From Alphaproteobacteria bacterium (lineage in GTDB: Bacteria > Pseudomonadota > Alphaproteobacteria > Bin95), in NCBI GenBank assembly GCA_022822125.1, contig JAJECF010000156.1, positions 1 through 54,405 on the forward strand: a DNA stretch of 54,405 nt, in the 5' to 3' direction. The translations under genes were made by a program, and so were the position numbers. Positions 39,249-47,910 of the stretch are shown here, piece by piece. Numbering within the stretch: position 1 is the first letter of the stretch; every line of letters starts with the position of its first letter. Under the pieces are notes generated by a model. That model searched no databases. It was not told the DNA's origin and saw nothing but the letters and a program-made list of their open reading frames with translations.

Positions 39249-40018
39249 AGGCGCTGGCCGCGATCGGCCGGGCCTTTCTCGCCCTGCTCGAGGCGATCGG
39301 CCGGCTGGCGCTGTTCGCCGCCTCCGCCGTGTCGCATATCGTCCGCCCGCCCTTCTATCCGCGCGCGCTGCTGCGCCAGATGGTGGATATCGGTTACTAC
39401 TCCCTGCCCGTGGTGGCGCTGACAACGCTGTTCAGCGGCATGGTGCTGGCGCTGCAGAGCCATACCGGTTTTGCGCGCTTCTCGGCCGAGGGAGCGGTCG
39501 CGGGCGTGGTGTCGCTGGCGATCACGCGCGAGCTTGCACCGGTGCTGGCGGGGCTGATGGTCGCCGGGCGGGTCGGCGCGTCCATGGCGGCGGAGCTCGG
39601 CACGATGCGCGTCACCGAGCAGATCGACGCGCTCTCCACGCTTTCGACCGACCCGATGAAATACCTGGTGGCGCCGCGCATCCTTGCCGGCTTCGCCATG
39701 CTGCCGCTGCTGGTGCTGGTCGGCGATGTCATCGGCATATTCGGCGGCTATATCGTCGGCATTTACAAGCTGGACTTCGCGCCCGCCGCCTATATCGACC
39801 AGACATGGCGCTTCGTCGAAGTCCATGACGTCGCGACAGGGCTGGTCAAGGCGGCGGCCTTCGGTTTCCTTGTCTCGCTGATGGGGTGCTATCACGGCTA
39901 CCGTTCGGAGGGCGGCGCGCAGGGCGTCGGGCGCGCGGCGACGGATGCGGTGGTTTCCTCGGCCATCCTCATCCTGGTGTTCAACTACATCATCACCGAA
40001 CTGTTCTTCGCCAAATGA
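39245..40018 (+). CDS. mlaE: MlaE family ABC transporter permease
   Basis: This 257-residue permease of the phospholipid-trafficking Mla system has LTTLFSGMVLALQSH, the conserved ITRELAPVLAGLMVAGRVGA, MRVTEQIDALSTLSTDPM and a final ILIFNYI-like helix. It starts with TTG overlapping the alr stop. The ATPase gene follows with ATGA overlap. The usual MCE substrate-binding gene (mlaD) does not adjoin and must be elsewhere, which is common in alphaproteobacteria with this dnaB-alr-mlaEF order. Confidence 0.95.
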   Translation: MKALAAIGRAFLALLEAIGRLALFAASAVSHIVRPPFYPRALLRQMVDIGYYSLPVVALTTLFSGMVLALQSHTGFARFSAEGAVAGVVSLAITRELAPVLAGLMVAGRVGASMAAELGTMRVTEQIDALSTLSTDPMKYLVAPRILAGFAMLPLLVLVGDVIGIFGGYIVGIYKLDFAPAAYIDQTWRFVEVHDVATGLVKAAAFGFLVSLMGCYHGYRSEGGAQGVGRAATDAVVSSAILILVFNYIITELFFAK

Positions 40019-40794
40019 CCGGCCCGGGCGAACCGAAAATCCGAATCCGGGGCCTGCGCAAGGCCTTTGGTGCGAAACACGTGCTGCGCGGCGTCGATCT
40101 CGATGTCGGCGCAGGCGAGTCGGTGGTCGTCATCGGCGGGTCGGGCACCGGCAAGTCGGTCACGGTCAAATGCGCGCTCGGCATCGTCGAGCCGGACAGC
40201 GGCAGCATTCTTGTCGACGGGGCGGAGTCGATCGGTCTCAAGGGCGCGGCGCGCGAGGCCGTCAATGCGCGCATGGGCATGCTGTTCCAGGGCGGCGCGC
40301 TGTTCGACAGCCTCTCCGTCTGGGAGAATGTGGCCTTCGGGCTGGTGGCGGCCGGGCAGAAGACCCGCAAGGACTCCAGGCCCGTGGCGCTGGACACGCT
40401 CGCCCGGGTCGGCCTCGGCCCCGAGGTCGGCGATCTGATGCCGGCGGAGCTTTCCGGCGGGATGCAGAAACGGGTGGCGCTCGCCCGCGCCATCGCCGCC
40501 CGGCCGGACATCATCTTCTTCGACGAACCGACAACCGGGCTCGACCCGATCATGGCCGATGTCATCAACGACCTGATCGTCCAGTGCGTGCGCGATCTCG
40601 GCGCGACGGCGCTCTCCATCACTCACGACATGGCGAGCGCGCGCAAGATCGCGGACCGCATCGCCATGCTGCATGAGGGGCGGATCGTCTGGTCGGGGCC
40701 GGTCTCGGAGATCGACGACAGCGGCAACGCCTTTGTGGACCAGTTCATCCACGGTCGCGCCACGGGGCCGATCCGGATGGCGGTGCGCCGGTGA
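40015..40794 (+). CDS. mlaF: Mla-type ABC transporter ATP-binding protein
   Basis: This 259-residue ATPase partners the MlaE permease. Walker A is GGSGTGKSV, then MLFQGGALFDSLSVWENV, the signature LSGGMQKRVALARAIA, Walker B IIFFDEPTTGLDP and the switch SITHDMASARKIAD. The serine after the Walker lysine and the GGALFDS Q-loop are typical of MlaF. The start overlaps mlaE by ATGA; the next gene, radA, starts GTGA within its stop. The tight overlaps imply a single transcript. Confidence 0.95.
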   Translation: MTGPGEPKIRIRGLRKAFGAKHVLRGVDLDVGAGESVVVIGGSGTGKSVTVKCALGIVEPDSGSILVDGAESIGLKGAAREAVNARMGMLFQGGALFDSLSVWENVAFGLVAAGQKTRKDSRPVALDTLARVGLGPEVGDLMPAELSGGMQKRVALARAIAARPDIIFFDEPTTGLDPIMADVINDLIVQCVRDLGATALSITHDMASARKIADRIAMLHEGRIVWSGPVSEIDDSGNAFVDQFIHGRATGPIRMAVRR

Positions 40795-42167
40795 GCCGCA
40801 AGGACCGCAGCTATGTTTGCCAGACATGCGGAGCGGTTACGGCGCTCTGGTCGGGGCGCTGCGCAAGCTGCGGGGCGTGGAACAGCCTGGTCGAGGAAGC
40901 GGCGGCGCCCGCAAGGGCGGGGCGGGCGGGCCGCAGGCTGGACCTGCAGCCGCTCGACGCCGCGCCGCCGGCCATCGAACGCCGCGCCACCGGCATTGCA
41001 GAGTTTGACCGGGTTCTGGGCGGCGGACTGGTGCCGGGCAGCTGCGTGCTCATCGGCGGCGACCCCGGCATCGGCAAGTCCACCCTGCTGCTGCAGGCGG
41101 CGGCGAAGCTGGCGGCCCGGGGCCATGATTGCCTCTATGTCACCGGCGAGGAGGCGGTCTCGCAAATCGCCATGCGGGCCCGGCGCCTCGGCATGGCGGA
41201 GGCGCCGGTTGCGCTCGTGGCGGCCACGGCGGCGGGCGACATCGCGGCCACGCTGTCCGAGCGAGGCGAGGTGGCGGTGGTGGACTCGATCCAGACCATG
41301 CATCTCGACAGTCTCGACTCCGCCGCCGGCTCGGTGGCGCAGGTGCGCGCCTCCGCCCAGGCGCTGATCGAAGTCGCCCGCCGGCGCGGCACGGCGCTCT
41401 TGCTGGTCGGCCATGTCACCAAGGACGGCGCCATAGCGGGCCCGCGCGTGCTGGAGCACATGGTCGATACGGTGCTCTATTTCGAGGGCGAACGCGGCCA
41501 CCATTTCCGCATCCTGCGGGCTGTGAAAAACCGCTACGGCACCACCGACGAAATCGGCGTGTTCGAGATGACCGATCGGGGCCTCGGCGAGGTCGCCAAC
41601 CCCTCCGCGCTCTTCCTCGGGGAGCGGCAGGACGGGGAGGCGCTGCCGGGCACGGCGGTGTTTGCAGGCGTGGAGGGCGCGCGTCCGCTTCTGGTGGAAA
41701 TCCAGGCGCTGGTGGGTCCGCCCGCCGCCGGCTCGCCGCGCCGCGCCGTGGTCGGCTGGGACGCCGGCCGGCTCGCCATGGTGCTGGCCGTGCTGGAGGC
41801 GCGGGCCGGAGTCGCGCTCGGCGGGCGCGACATCTACCTGAATGTCGCGGGCGGGCTGCGCATTTCCGAGCCGGCGGCGGACCTCGCGGCGGCCGCGGCG
41901 CTCATCTCCTCGCTGGAGGGTGCGGCCGCGCCGGCGGACCGCGTCTGGTTCGGCGAAATCGGATTGACCGGCGAGGTCCGCCCGGTCGCGCATGGCGATG
42001 CGCGGCTCCGCGAGGCGGGCAAGCTTGGCTTCGAGACAGCCGTCATCCCCTCGGCGAGGAAGCCTCCGGCCGGCGGCGGGCTCAGGATAGAAACGGTCGG
42101 CCATGTCGCAGAACTGGCCTCCCGGCTCGGCGCGGGCTCGCGGGCGGAGAGGCGCGCCCGGGCATGA
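40791..42167 (+). CDS. radA: DNA repair protein RadA
   Basis: RadA is a RecA-like branch-migration ATPase for recombination intermediates. It has 458 residues. The N-terminal zinc finger is C10-x2-C13-x10-C24-x2-C27 (CQTCG/CASCG). Walker A is GGDPGIGKST, the RadA-specific KNRYG motif is in AVKNRYGTTDE, and a C-terminal Lon-protease-like domain has DIYLNVAGG and FGEIGLTGEVRPV. The GTG start overlaps mlaF. CvpA follows by ATGA overlap. Confidence 0.96.
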   Translation: MSRKDRSYVCQTCGAVTALWSGRCASCGAWNSLVEEAAAPARAGRAGRRLDLQPLDAAPPAIERRATGIAEFDRVLGGGLVPGSCVLIGGDPGIGKSTLLLQAAAKLAARGHDCLYVTGEEAVSQIAMRARRLGMAEAPVALVAATAAGDIAATLSERGEVAVVDSIQTMHLDSLDSAAGSVAQVRASAQALIEVARRRGTALLLVGHVTKDGAIAGPRVLEHMVDTVLYFEGERGHHFRILRAVKNRYGTTDEIGVFEMTDRGLGEVANPSALFLGERQDGEALPGTAVFAGVEGARPLLVEIQALVGPPAAGSPRRAVVGWDAGRLAMVLAVLEARAGVALGGRDIYLNVAGGLRISEPAADLAAAAALISSLEGAAAPADRVWFGEIGLTGEVRPVAHGDARLREAGKLGFETAVIPSARKPPAGGGLRIETVGHVAELASRLGAGSRAERRARA

Positions 42168-42838
42168 CCGACATCTACACGCTGGACCTCGCGCTTTTCG
42201 CGGCCGTGGTGGTTTCGGCCATCATCGCCTATCTGCGCGGGTTCGTGCGCGAGGTGTTTTCGCTCGCAAGCTGGATCGGCGCGGCCGTCATCGCCTGGTT
42301 CGCCTTCGCGCCGCTCGCCACCCTGCTGTCGCAATATGTCGAGCCGGAGATACTGGCCCGGATTGCGGCCGGCGCGGGCGGGTTCCTGATCGCGCTGGCG
42401 CTGCTTTCCATCATCACAGGGCGGGTCGCCGGCCTGGTGGAGCGCTCCAGCCACGGCGCGCTGGACCGCGCGCTCGGCTTCCTGTTCGGCCTTGTCAGGG
42501 GCGCCGTCATCATCTGCGCGCTCTACCTCGTGGGCACGAGGCTCGTGCCGCCGGAGCACCAGCCGGGCTGGGTGCAGAACGCGCGCAGCATTCCGCTCGT
42601 GGCCGCCGGCGCCCGCGAGATCGAGCGGCTGCTGCCGCAGCGCCTCGCCGATTACGGCGCGACGGAGACAGATCGCATCCAGCGGGAGATCGAGCGTATC
42701 GAGGCGGGCCAGCGGCTCTACGAGAAGCTGGAACAACCCGAGGCGGAAGCGGAAACGGCTGCAAAAGCCCCGGTCAAGGGCTATAAGGACCGGGATCGCC
42801 GCGATCTCGACCGCCTGATCGAGGGTAGTAGCCGGTGA
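42164..42838 (+). CDS. cvpA: CvpA family inner-membrane protein
   Basis: This 224-residue protein has four hydrophobic segments in its first 130 residues (LDLALFAAVVVSAIIAYLRG onward). It has the family motif YLRGFVREVFSLASWIGA and SHGALDRALGFLFGLVRGA, then an amphipathic, acidic and Lys-rich C-terminal tail. CvpA proteins are linked to colicin V production and envelope stress tolerance and are commonly next to purF, as here. The molecular role is unknown. Confidence 0.93.
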   Translation: MTDIYTLDLALFAAVVVSAIIAYLRGFVREVFSLASWIGAAVIAWFAFAPLATLLSQYVEPEILARIAAGAGGFLIALALLSIITGRVAGLVERSSHGALDRALGFLFGLVRGAVIICALYLVGTRLVPPEHQPGWVQNARSIPLVAAGAREIERLLPQRLADYGATETDRIQREIERIEAGQRLYEKLEQPEAEAETAAKAPVKGYKDRDRRDLDRLIEGSSR

Positions 42839-42850
42839 AGGGAGGCCCGT

Positions 42851-44305
42851 TTGCGAGCCGTCCACCCCTTCGACGACGACAAGCTGCATGAGGAATGCGG
42901 GGTGTTCGGCATCGCCGGCCATGCCGATGCGGCCGCGCATACAGCGCTCGGCCTGCATGCCCTTCAGCATCGCGGCCAGCAGTCCGCCGGCATCGTCTCC
43001 AGCGACGGCGCGCAATTTTACAGCCTTCGCGGGCCGGGCCAGGTCAGCGAGACCTTCGGCAATGAGGACGCGATCCGGCGCCTGCAGGGCGCGATCGCCA
43101 TCGGCCACAACCGCTATTCGACCACCGGCGCGCCGGTCGCCCGCAATATCCAGCCGCTCTTTGCGGATTTCGCCTTCGGCGGCGTTGCGGTGGCGCATAA
43201 CGGCAATCTGACCAACGCCCTCTCGATCCGGCGCCGGCTGGCGGGCGGCGGCGCGCTTTTCCAGAGCACGACCGACACCGAGGTCATCATCCACCTCATC
43301 GCGCGCAGCCGGAAGGACAGGCTGGCGGACCGGATCGTCGAGGCGCTGGGGGAGATCGAGGGCGCCTATTCGCTTGTCGCCATATCGCGCAGCAAGCTGT
43401 TCGGCGTGCGCGACCCCCACGGCGTGCGCCCGCTGGTGCTCGGACGGCTCGGCGCGGCGTGGATCCTCGCTTCCGAGACCTGCGCGCTTGACATTATCGG
43501 CGCCGACTATGTCCGTGACGTCGAGCCGGGCGAGATGGTGGTGGTGGACGAGGGCCGCATCGAATCGTTCTTCCCCTTCGGCCCCGCCCGGCCCCGGCCC
43601 TGCATCTTCGAGCTCATCTATTTCGCGCGGCCGGACAGCGCCGTGTTCGGGCGCAGCGTCTATGAAGCGCGCATGGAAATCGGCCGCGAGCTTGCCCGCG
43701 AGGCGCCGGCGCCGGCGGATGTCGTTGTGCCCGTGCCCGATTCCGGCGTGCCCGCCGGCCTCGGCTACGCCCAGCAGGCCGGCCTGCCCTTCAGCCTCGG
43801 CATCATCCGCAACCACTATGTCGGGCGGACCTTCATCGAGCCAACACAGCAGATCCGCCATCTGGGCGTGCGCCTGAAACACAACGCCAACAAGGCGGTG
43901 CTGGCCGGCAGGCGCGTCGTGCTGGTCGATGACAGCATCGTGCGCGGCACGACCTCGACCAAGATCGTCGAGATGGTGCGCAATGCCGGGGCGGCGGAAG
44001 TGCATATGCGGATTTCCAGCCCGCCCACGACCCATTCCTGCTTCTACGGCATCGACACGCCGCGCCGCGACACGCTGCTGGCCGCCCGGTTCGACCTGGA
44101 CCGGATGCGCCGCGAGATCAGCGTCGACTCGCTGGCGTTCATCGGTCTGGACGGCCTCTACCGTGCGCTTGGCGAGGCCGGGGGCCGGGGCAGAGCGCCC
44201 GCCTTCTGCGACGCCTGCTTCACCGGCGACTACCCGATCGATTTGCTCGACCGGCGCGACGGCGCGGCCGCCGACAGGATGTCGCTGCTCGACGAACTGG
44301 CCTGA
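42851..44305 (+). CDS. purF: Amidophosphoribosyltransferase
   Basis: PurF makes phosphoribosylamine from PRPP and glutamine, the first committed step of purine synthesis. It has 484 residues. The N-terminal nucleophile is Cys16 in EECGVFGI after a 15-residue propeptide that is removed autocatalytically. ALQHRGQQSAGI and NGNLTNA belong to the glutaminase domain, and the PRPP loop is VVLVDDSIVRGTTS. FCDACFTGDYP near the end is typical of the Bacillus-like type. The start is TTG at 42851 with GGGAGG upstream. Confidence 0.97.
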   Translation: MRAVHPFDDDKLHEECGVFGIAGHADAAAHTALGLHALQHRGQQSAGIVSSDGAQFYSLRGPGQVSETFGNEDAIRRLQGAIAIGHNRYSTTGAPVARNIQPLFADFAFGGVAVAHNGNLTNALSIRRRLAGGGALFQSTTDTEVIIHLIARSRKDRLADRIVEALGEIEGAYSLVAISRSKLFGVRDPHGVRPLVLGRLGAAWILASETCALDIIGADYVRDVEPGEMVVVDEGRIESFFPFGPARPRPCIFELIYFARPDSAVFGRSVYEARMEIGRELAREAPAPADVVVPVPDSGVPAGLGYAQQAGLPFSLGIIRNHYVGRTFIEPTQQIRHLGVRLKHNANKAVLAGRRVVLVDDSIVRGTTSTKIVEMVRNAGAAEVHMRISSPPTTHSCFYGIDTPRRDTLLAARFDLDRMRREISVDSLAFIGLDGLYRALGEAGGRGRAPAFCDACFTGDYPIDLLDRRDGAAADRMSLLDELA

Positions 44306-44308
44306 GCC

Positions 44309-45013
44309 GTGCCCGAGACGACGCCGCTCGCCGGCCGGGTCGCGCTCGTCACCGGCGCCTCGAGGGGGCTCGGCGCGGCTGTGGCGGTGCGGCTTGCGGC
44401 TTGCGGCGCCCATGTCGTGTTGCTCGCCCGCACGGTCGGCGGGTTGGAGGAGACCGACGACGCGGTCCGCGCGGCGGGCGGCGAGGCCACGCTCTGCCCG
44501 CTGGACCTCATCGCGCCCGGAGACCTGGAACGCGCGCTGGCCGCGCTCGACGACCGGTTCGGGCGTCTGGATATCCTGGCCTCCTGCGCCGCTGCACTCG
44601 GCACGCTCGGGCCGGCGCACCAGATCGCCGACGAGGCCTGGCGGCGCGCGCTCGACACCAATCTCAATGCCGCCCTGCGCCTCATCCGCATGGCGGACCC
44701 GCTGCTGCGCCGGGCGCCCGGGGGCCGCGCCGTGTTCGCCACCGGCTATCCCGCGGCCCGGGCCTATTGGGGCGCCTATGCCGCCAGCAAGGCCGCGCTC
44801 GAAGCGCTGGTGCTGGCCTGGGCGGCGGAGACGGCGCGCACGGCGCTTAGGGTCAATCTCGTCGATCCGGGGCCGATGCGCACAAGGCTGCGCGCCGCCG
44901 CCTATCCGGGCGAGGACCCGGCGCCGCTGCCGTCGCCCGACCGGGCGGCGGCGCTCGTCCTCCGCCTCGCCTCGCCCGATTGCGCGGCGCATGGGCAGGT
45001 CCACCGTCCGTAA
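44309..45013 (+). CDS. SDR family oxidoreductase downstream of purF
   Basis: This 234-residue SDR has TGASRGLG, ARTVGG after the second strand, suggesting NADP(H), and YAASK as the catalytic pair. The usual NNAG reads SCAAA, and the catalytic serine position reads ATGYPAA, with Thr/Gly replacing Ser. Altered motifs suggest a divergent or weak oxidoreductase. It begins with GTG 3 bp after purF, an arrangement conserved in many alphaproteobacteria, and it is the last gene of the dnaB-purF block. Confidence 0.88.
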   Translation: MPETTPLAGRVALVTGASRGLGAAVAVRLAACGAHVVLLARTVGGLEETDDAVRAAGGEATLCPLDLIAPGDLERALAALDDRFGRLDILASCAAALGTLGPAHQIADEAWRRALDTNLNAALRLIRMADPLLRRAPGGRAVFATGYPAARAYWGAYAASKAALEALVLAWAAETARTALRVNLVDPGPMRTRLRAAAYPGEDPAPLPSPDRAAALVLRLASPDCAAHGQVHRP

Positions 45014-45266
45014 GGACCCCGCGCCGGCGTTTATCGGCGCCCGGCGTCGGTGCGACTGGCGAACTCCGGCCCGGCAAGTGTGGAACCGGCAGGCCGGCCT
45101 CCATGCGTGCTGCGATGCAACGGAAGCGCCAGCGGCGACGGTGCGCACCGGCTGGAATCGCCAGAGCGGTATCCGACCGGTTTGAAACGGGCGGCCCTTC
45201 GATACGCGCCCGCTGATACCAGCGGCACCGGGTTGAGACTCACAAGCAAATGCGGCCCGGCACGCC

Positions 45267-45600
45267 CGCCTCTCCTCATCCTGAGTAGCCGACCGAAGGG
45301 GAGGCGTATCGAAGGATCGTCCCACCAGTGGAGCCGCCTCCCTCGATACGCGGCTGGCGCCGCTACTCGGGATGAGCGACAAAGGACCGGGCTACGGTAG
45401 GAAGGTGCCGCGCCATCGGTTCCGATCAACGACCGCTGGTATGACGCGGTCGCTACTCGGGATGAGAAAGGGGATGGAGGCGCGTTCCAAGGCTTCCTCA
45501 TCCCGAGTAGCGGCGAAGCCGCCTATCGAACCTCATCCTGAGTAGCCGCGAAGCGGCGTATCGAAGGGGCCTGTCCTGAGCTTGTCGAAGGGGACGGCCG
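45267..45600. repeat. Dispersed repeat cluster with composite copy 2
   Basis: 45267-45440 repeats the composite seen at 35344-35535, including the left arm of the long palindrome (45415-45433). It lacks the CTTCGGCAAGCTCAGGACAG insertion. Further units follow: CGCTACTCGGGATGAG at about 45451, CTCATCCCGAGTAGCGGCG at about 45499 and CTCATCCTGAGTAGCCGCG to about 45595. Confidence 0.8.
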
Positions 45601-45847
45601 GACTTCCGTTTCAGCCTGAAAGAGTTCCGTTCTATCGTCGCGATTCACGATGAAGCGCACTTTCACCTGCCGGGCGCAGATAGCGGAAAATCGGGGGCGC
45701 TCACCGAATTCCAGCGTTATCCAGTGTGCGCCGTCTGCCGGGTGGCCTCCGGCAACCGGTCTTCGGGAGCTGGCGGCTGGCCTCCGCAACGGCGTTTTTC
45801 AGGGACACCAGGAGGCGCAACGCGAACCTGGCGGTTGGTGACTTCAT
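45601..45847 (-). pseudogene. Possible broken small ORF (two frames)
   Basis: From an ATG at 45847 the frame reads MKSPTARFALRLLVSLKNAV...RQLPKTG and stops at 45701. An overlapping frame continues with HWITLEFGERPRF and VKVRFIVNRDDRTELFQAE to the repeat cluster. The second part looks more protein-like than chance and could be the continuation after a frameshift. I do not recognise the family. It may instead be noncoding. Confidence 0.3.
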
Positions 45848-45885
45848 GGCGGCATCTTTCCCGATTCTTCGGAATCCTGCCGGAA

Positions 45886-46740
45886 TCAGCGCGCACGGCT
45901 CAGGGCATAGTCTGCCCAGTCCGGCAGGCCCGCCCGGATATAGAGGCCGGCAGCGTCCCGGTAGAGGCGGCGGGCCCTTGCGGGGTCGGTCGCAAGGTCC
46001 GCCCGCGCCAGCGCGACATTGGCGCGGCCGCGCACGGAGATCGCCTTGAGATAGATGGCGTGGGCCTTGTCGAGCAGGCGCGCGGCCTCCTTGCGGGCGC
46101 CGCTCTGCGCTTTCACGGCGGCGAGGCCGACCAGCGCATTCGCCTCGCCCATCCTGTTGTCGAGGCCGCCGAAAAGCCGCTGCGCTTCGAGATAGCGCCG
46201 TTCCGCGCCGACAAGGTCCCCTCGGGCAAGCGCCATGTCGCCGAGCCCGTGCAGCGCATCGGCCTCCCGCCTTGCGTCGCCCAGCATGGCGAAGGCGTCG
46301 CGGGCCCGGCCGTAGGCATTTTCGGCGTCGGGCGCTTGTCCTGCGTTCCGGGCCGCAAGCGCGGCGCCAAACGCGGCTTCGGCCGTCGCTATCGAAACGA
46401 CCGGGCGCAATTCCGCCTTTGCGCTCTCCTCCGCCGGCGCGGCGGCGCCAACGCCGCGATTCGTTACGTTCGCCGCGTTCGGCGCGGCGGCGATCGCATT
46501 GTCCGGACGGCCGGAGAGGCCGCGATGCGCCACCACCTGCATGAGCGCTGCGCCGAGAAGCAGCACCAGCGCGGCGGTGAAGGACCGCCTTCCCGCCCAA
46601 TGGCTCCAGCCCCGGTCTCTCCTGGCGACCAGCCCGGCATAGACCAGCAGCAGGTGAATGCAGCCCAGCGCCAGCAGAACCAGGCCGCCCGCCACCGCCA
46701 GCCATGCGGCCTGCTGGAGCGTTTCAGCGGCTTCGAACAT
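45886..46740 (-). CDS. TPR-containing membrane protein
   Basis: This 284-residue protein has two N-terminal membrane helices (AAWLAVAGGLVLLALGCIHL and SFTAALVLLLGAALMQVV). A low-complexity linker follows, then about four to five tetratricopeptide helices (ARNAGQAPDAENAYGRARDA; ARREADALHGLGDMALARGD; RMGEANALVGLAAVKAQSG; ARRLYRDAAGLYIRAG). The TPR part is probably on the periplasmic side and would bind a protein partner. I chose the ATG at 46740 because the longer frame is low-complexity and reaches into the divergent leader. Function is unknown. Confidence 0.82.
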   Translation of the reverse strand: MFEAAETLQQAAWLAVAGGLVLLALGCIHLLLVYAGLVARRDRGWSHWAGRRSFTAALVLLLGAALMQVVAHRGLSGRPDNAIAAAPNAANVTNRGVGAAAPAEESAKAELRPVVSIATAEAAFGAALAARNAGQAPDAENAYGRARDAFAMLGDARREADALHGLGDMALARGDLVGAERRYLEAQRLFGGLDNRMGEANALVGLAAVKAQSGARKEAARLLDKAHAIYLKAISVRGRANVALARADLATDPARARRLYRDAAGLYIRAGLPDWADYALSRAR

Positions 46741-46892
46741 TGCGCTCAGCGCTTTCTGTTGTTGCCATCGGGTAGAACAGCGTGCTGCGATTATGCAGCC
46801 TCGGCCCGCTTGGCTGCAACTGCCTGCCCCGCCCTTGCGCCGCGCTGCGTCGCGGCCCAACATCGCCGCCGCAGACGGGGAGGAACCGGATC

Positions 46893-47897
46893 ATGCCGCG
46901 CATCGGAATTGCATTCTCGGGCGGGTTGACCGCGACGGAGATCGCCGATTGCGCCGAGCGGGCCGAGGCGCTCGGCTACGAGTCGGTCTGGGTCGCGGAG
47001 GGTCATGGCGGCGACCAGTTCGCGATTCTGGCCGCCTGCGCGCTCCGCACGAAGCGCGTGCGCCTCGGCACCGCCATTACCAGCGTGTTCGTGCGCACCG
47101 CGCCCACCATCGCGATGGCCGCCGCCGCCGTGGACGAGCTTTCGGGCGGACGCTTCGTGCTGGGCCTCGGCTCCAGCCACAGGGTCCAGGTCGAACCGGA
47201 GCACGGGGTGGAATACGCCAAACCCCTCGGCCGGGTGCGCGATGCGACAGCCGTCGTGCGCAAGCTGCTCCGCGACGGCGAGGTCGCTCATGAGGGCGAG
47301 ACGGTCCGGATTGAGCACTTCGACCTCTGGTTCCGTCCGTTCCGGGACCGCCTTCCCATCTACCTCTCCGCGCTATTCCCGAAGATGCTGGAGCTTTGCG
47401 GCGAAGTCGCGGACGGCCTGATCCTGACCCGCAGCACGCTGGAGACGGCGGCGCGGGCGCGCGTCCATATCGCCGCCGGGGCTCGCCGGGCCGGCCGCGA
47501 TCCCGCCGGGGTCGAGATCGCGTCGCTCCTGCCGACAAGCGTTTCGGCGGACCGGCGCGAAGCCTTCGCCGCCGCCCGCCCGGGCCTTGCCTTCTATGCG
47601 GGCTTCTTCCCCCGCTACAACCGCCTGATCGCCGAAAGCGGGTTCCCCGAACAGGCGGCCGCCATCGCCGGAGCCTGGGCCGCCGGCGACCGCGCGGCGG
47701 CCGAGCGCGCCGTCACCGACGACATGATCGCTGCGACCGGCGTCGCCGGGGAGCCGGGCGAATGCCGGGAGCGACTCGACGCCTACCGGGCCTCGGGTCT
47801 CGACCTGCCGATTATCAGCCCCTTCGCCCGCGGCCCCGGCGCCAAGGAGAAATTCCTCGCCGCTATAGAGGCCTGCGCTCCTCGTCCGGGCTGTTGA
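46893..47897 (+). CDS. LLM class flavin-dependent oxidoreductase
   Basis: This 334-residue protein is a luciferase-like monooxygenase of the F420/FMN type: MPRIGIAFSGG start, AEALGYESVWVAEGHGGDQF, RVRLGTAITSVFVRTAPTIA, and SGGRFVLGLGSSHRVQVEPEHG. RLPIYLSALFPKMLELCGEVADG marks the C-terminal half. Members of this subgroup reduce or oxidise small substrates such as tetrahydromethanopterin analogues or amine derivatives; which one cannot be said. It is divergent from the TPR gene and convergent with the TauD-like gene (13 bp between stops). Confidence 0.9.
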   Translation: MPRIGIAFSGGLTATEIADCAERAEALGYESVWVAEGHGGDQFAILAACALRTKRVRLGTAITSVFVRTAPTIAMAAAAVDELSGGRFVLGLGSSHRVQVEPEHGVEYAKPLGRVRDATAVVRKLLRDGEVAHEGETVRIEHFDLWFRPFRDRLPIYLSALFPKMLELCGEVADGLILTRSTLETAARARVHIAAGARRAGRDPAGVEIASLLPTSVSADRREAFAAARPGLAFYAGFFPRYNRLIAESGFPEQAAAIAGAWAAGDRAAAERAVTDDMIAATGVAGEPGECRERLDAYRASGLDLPIISPFARGPGAKEKFLAAIEACAPRPGC

Positions 47898-47910
47898 GAC
47901 TGAACGAACC

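Noticed and set aside
41834..45382. 1182-residue minus-strand frame opposite radA, cvpA and purF
   Set aside because: It is antisense to three certain housekeeping genes and has no domain signature.
45267..45600. CRISPR-like array from multiple repeats
   Set aside because: The units are palindromic, alternate in orientation and are irregularly spaced; they match dispersed REP-type elements, and no cas gene is present.
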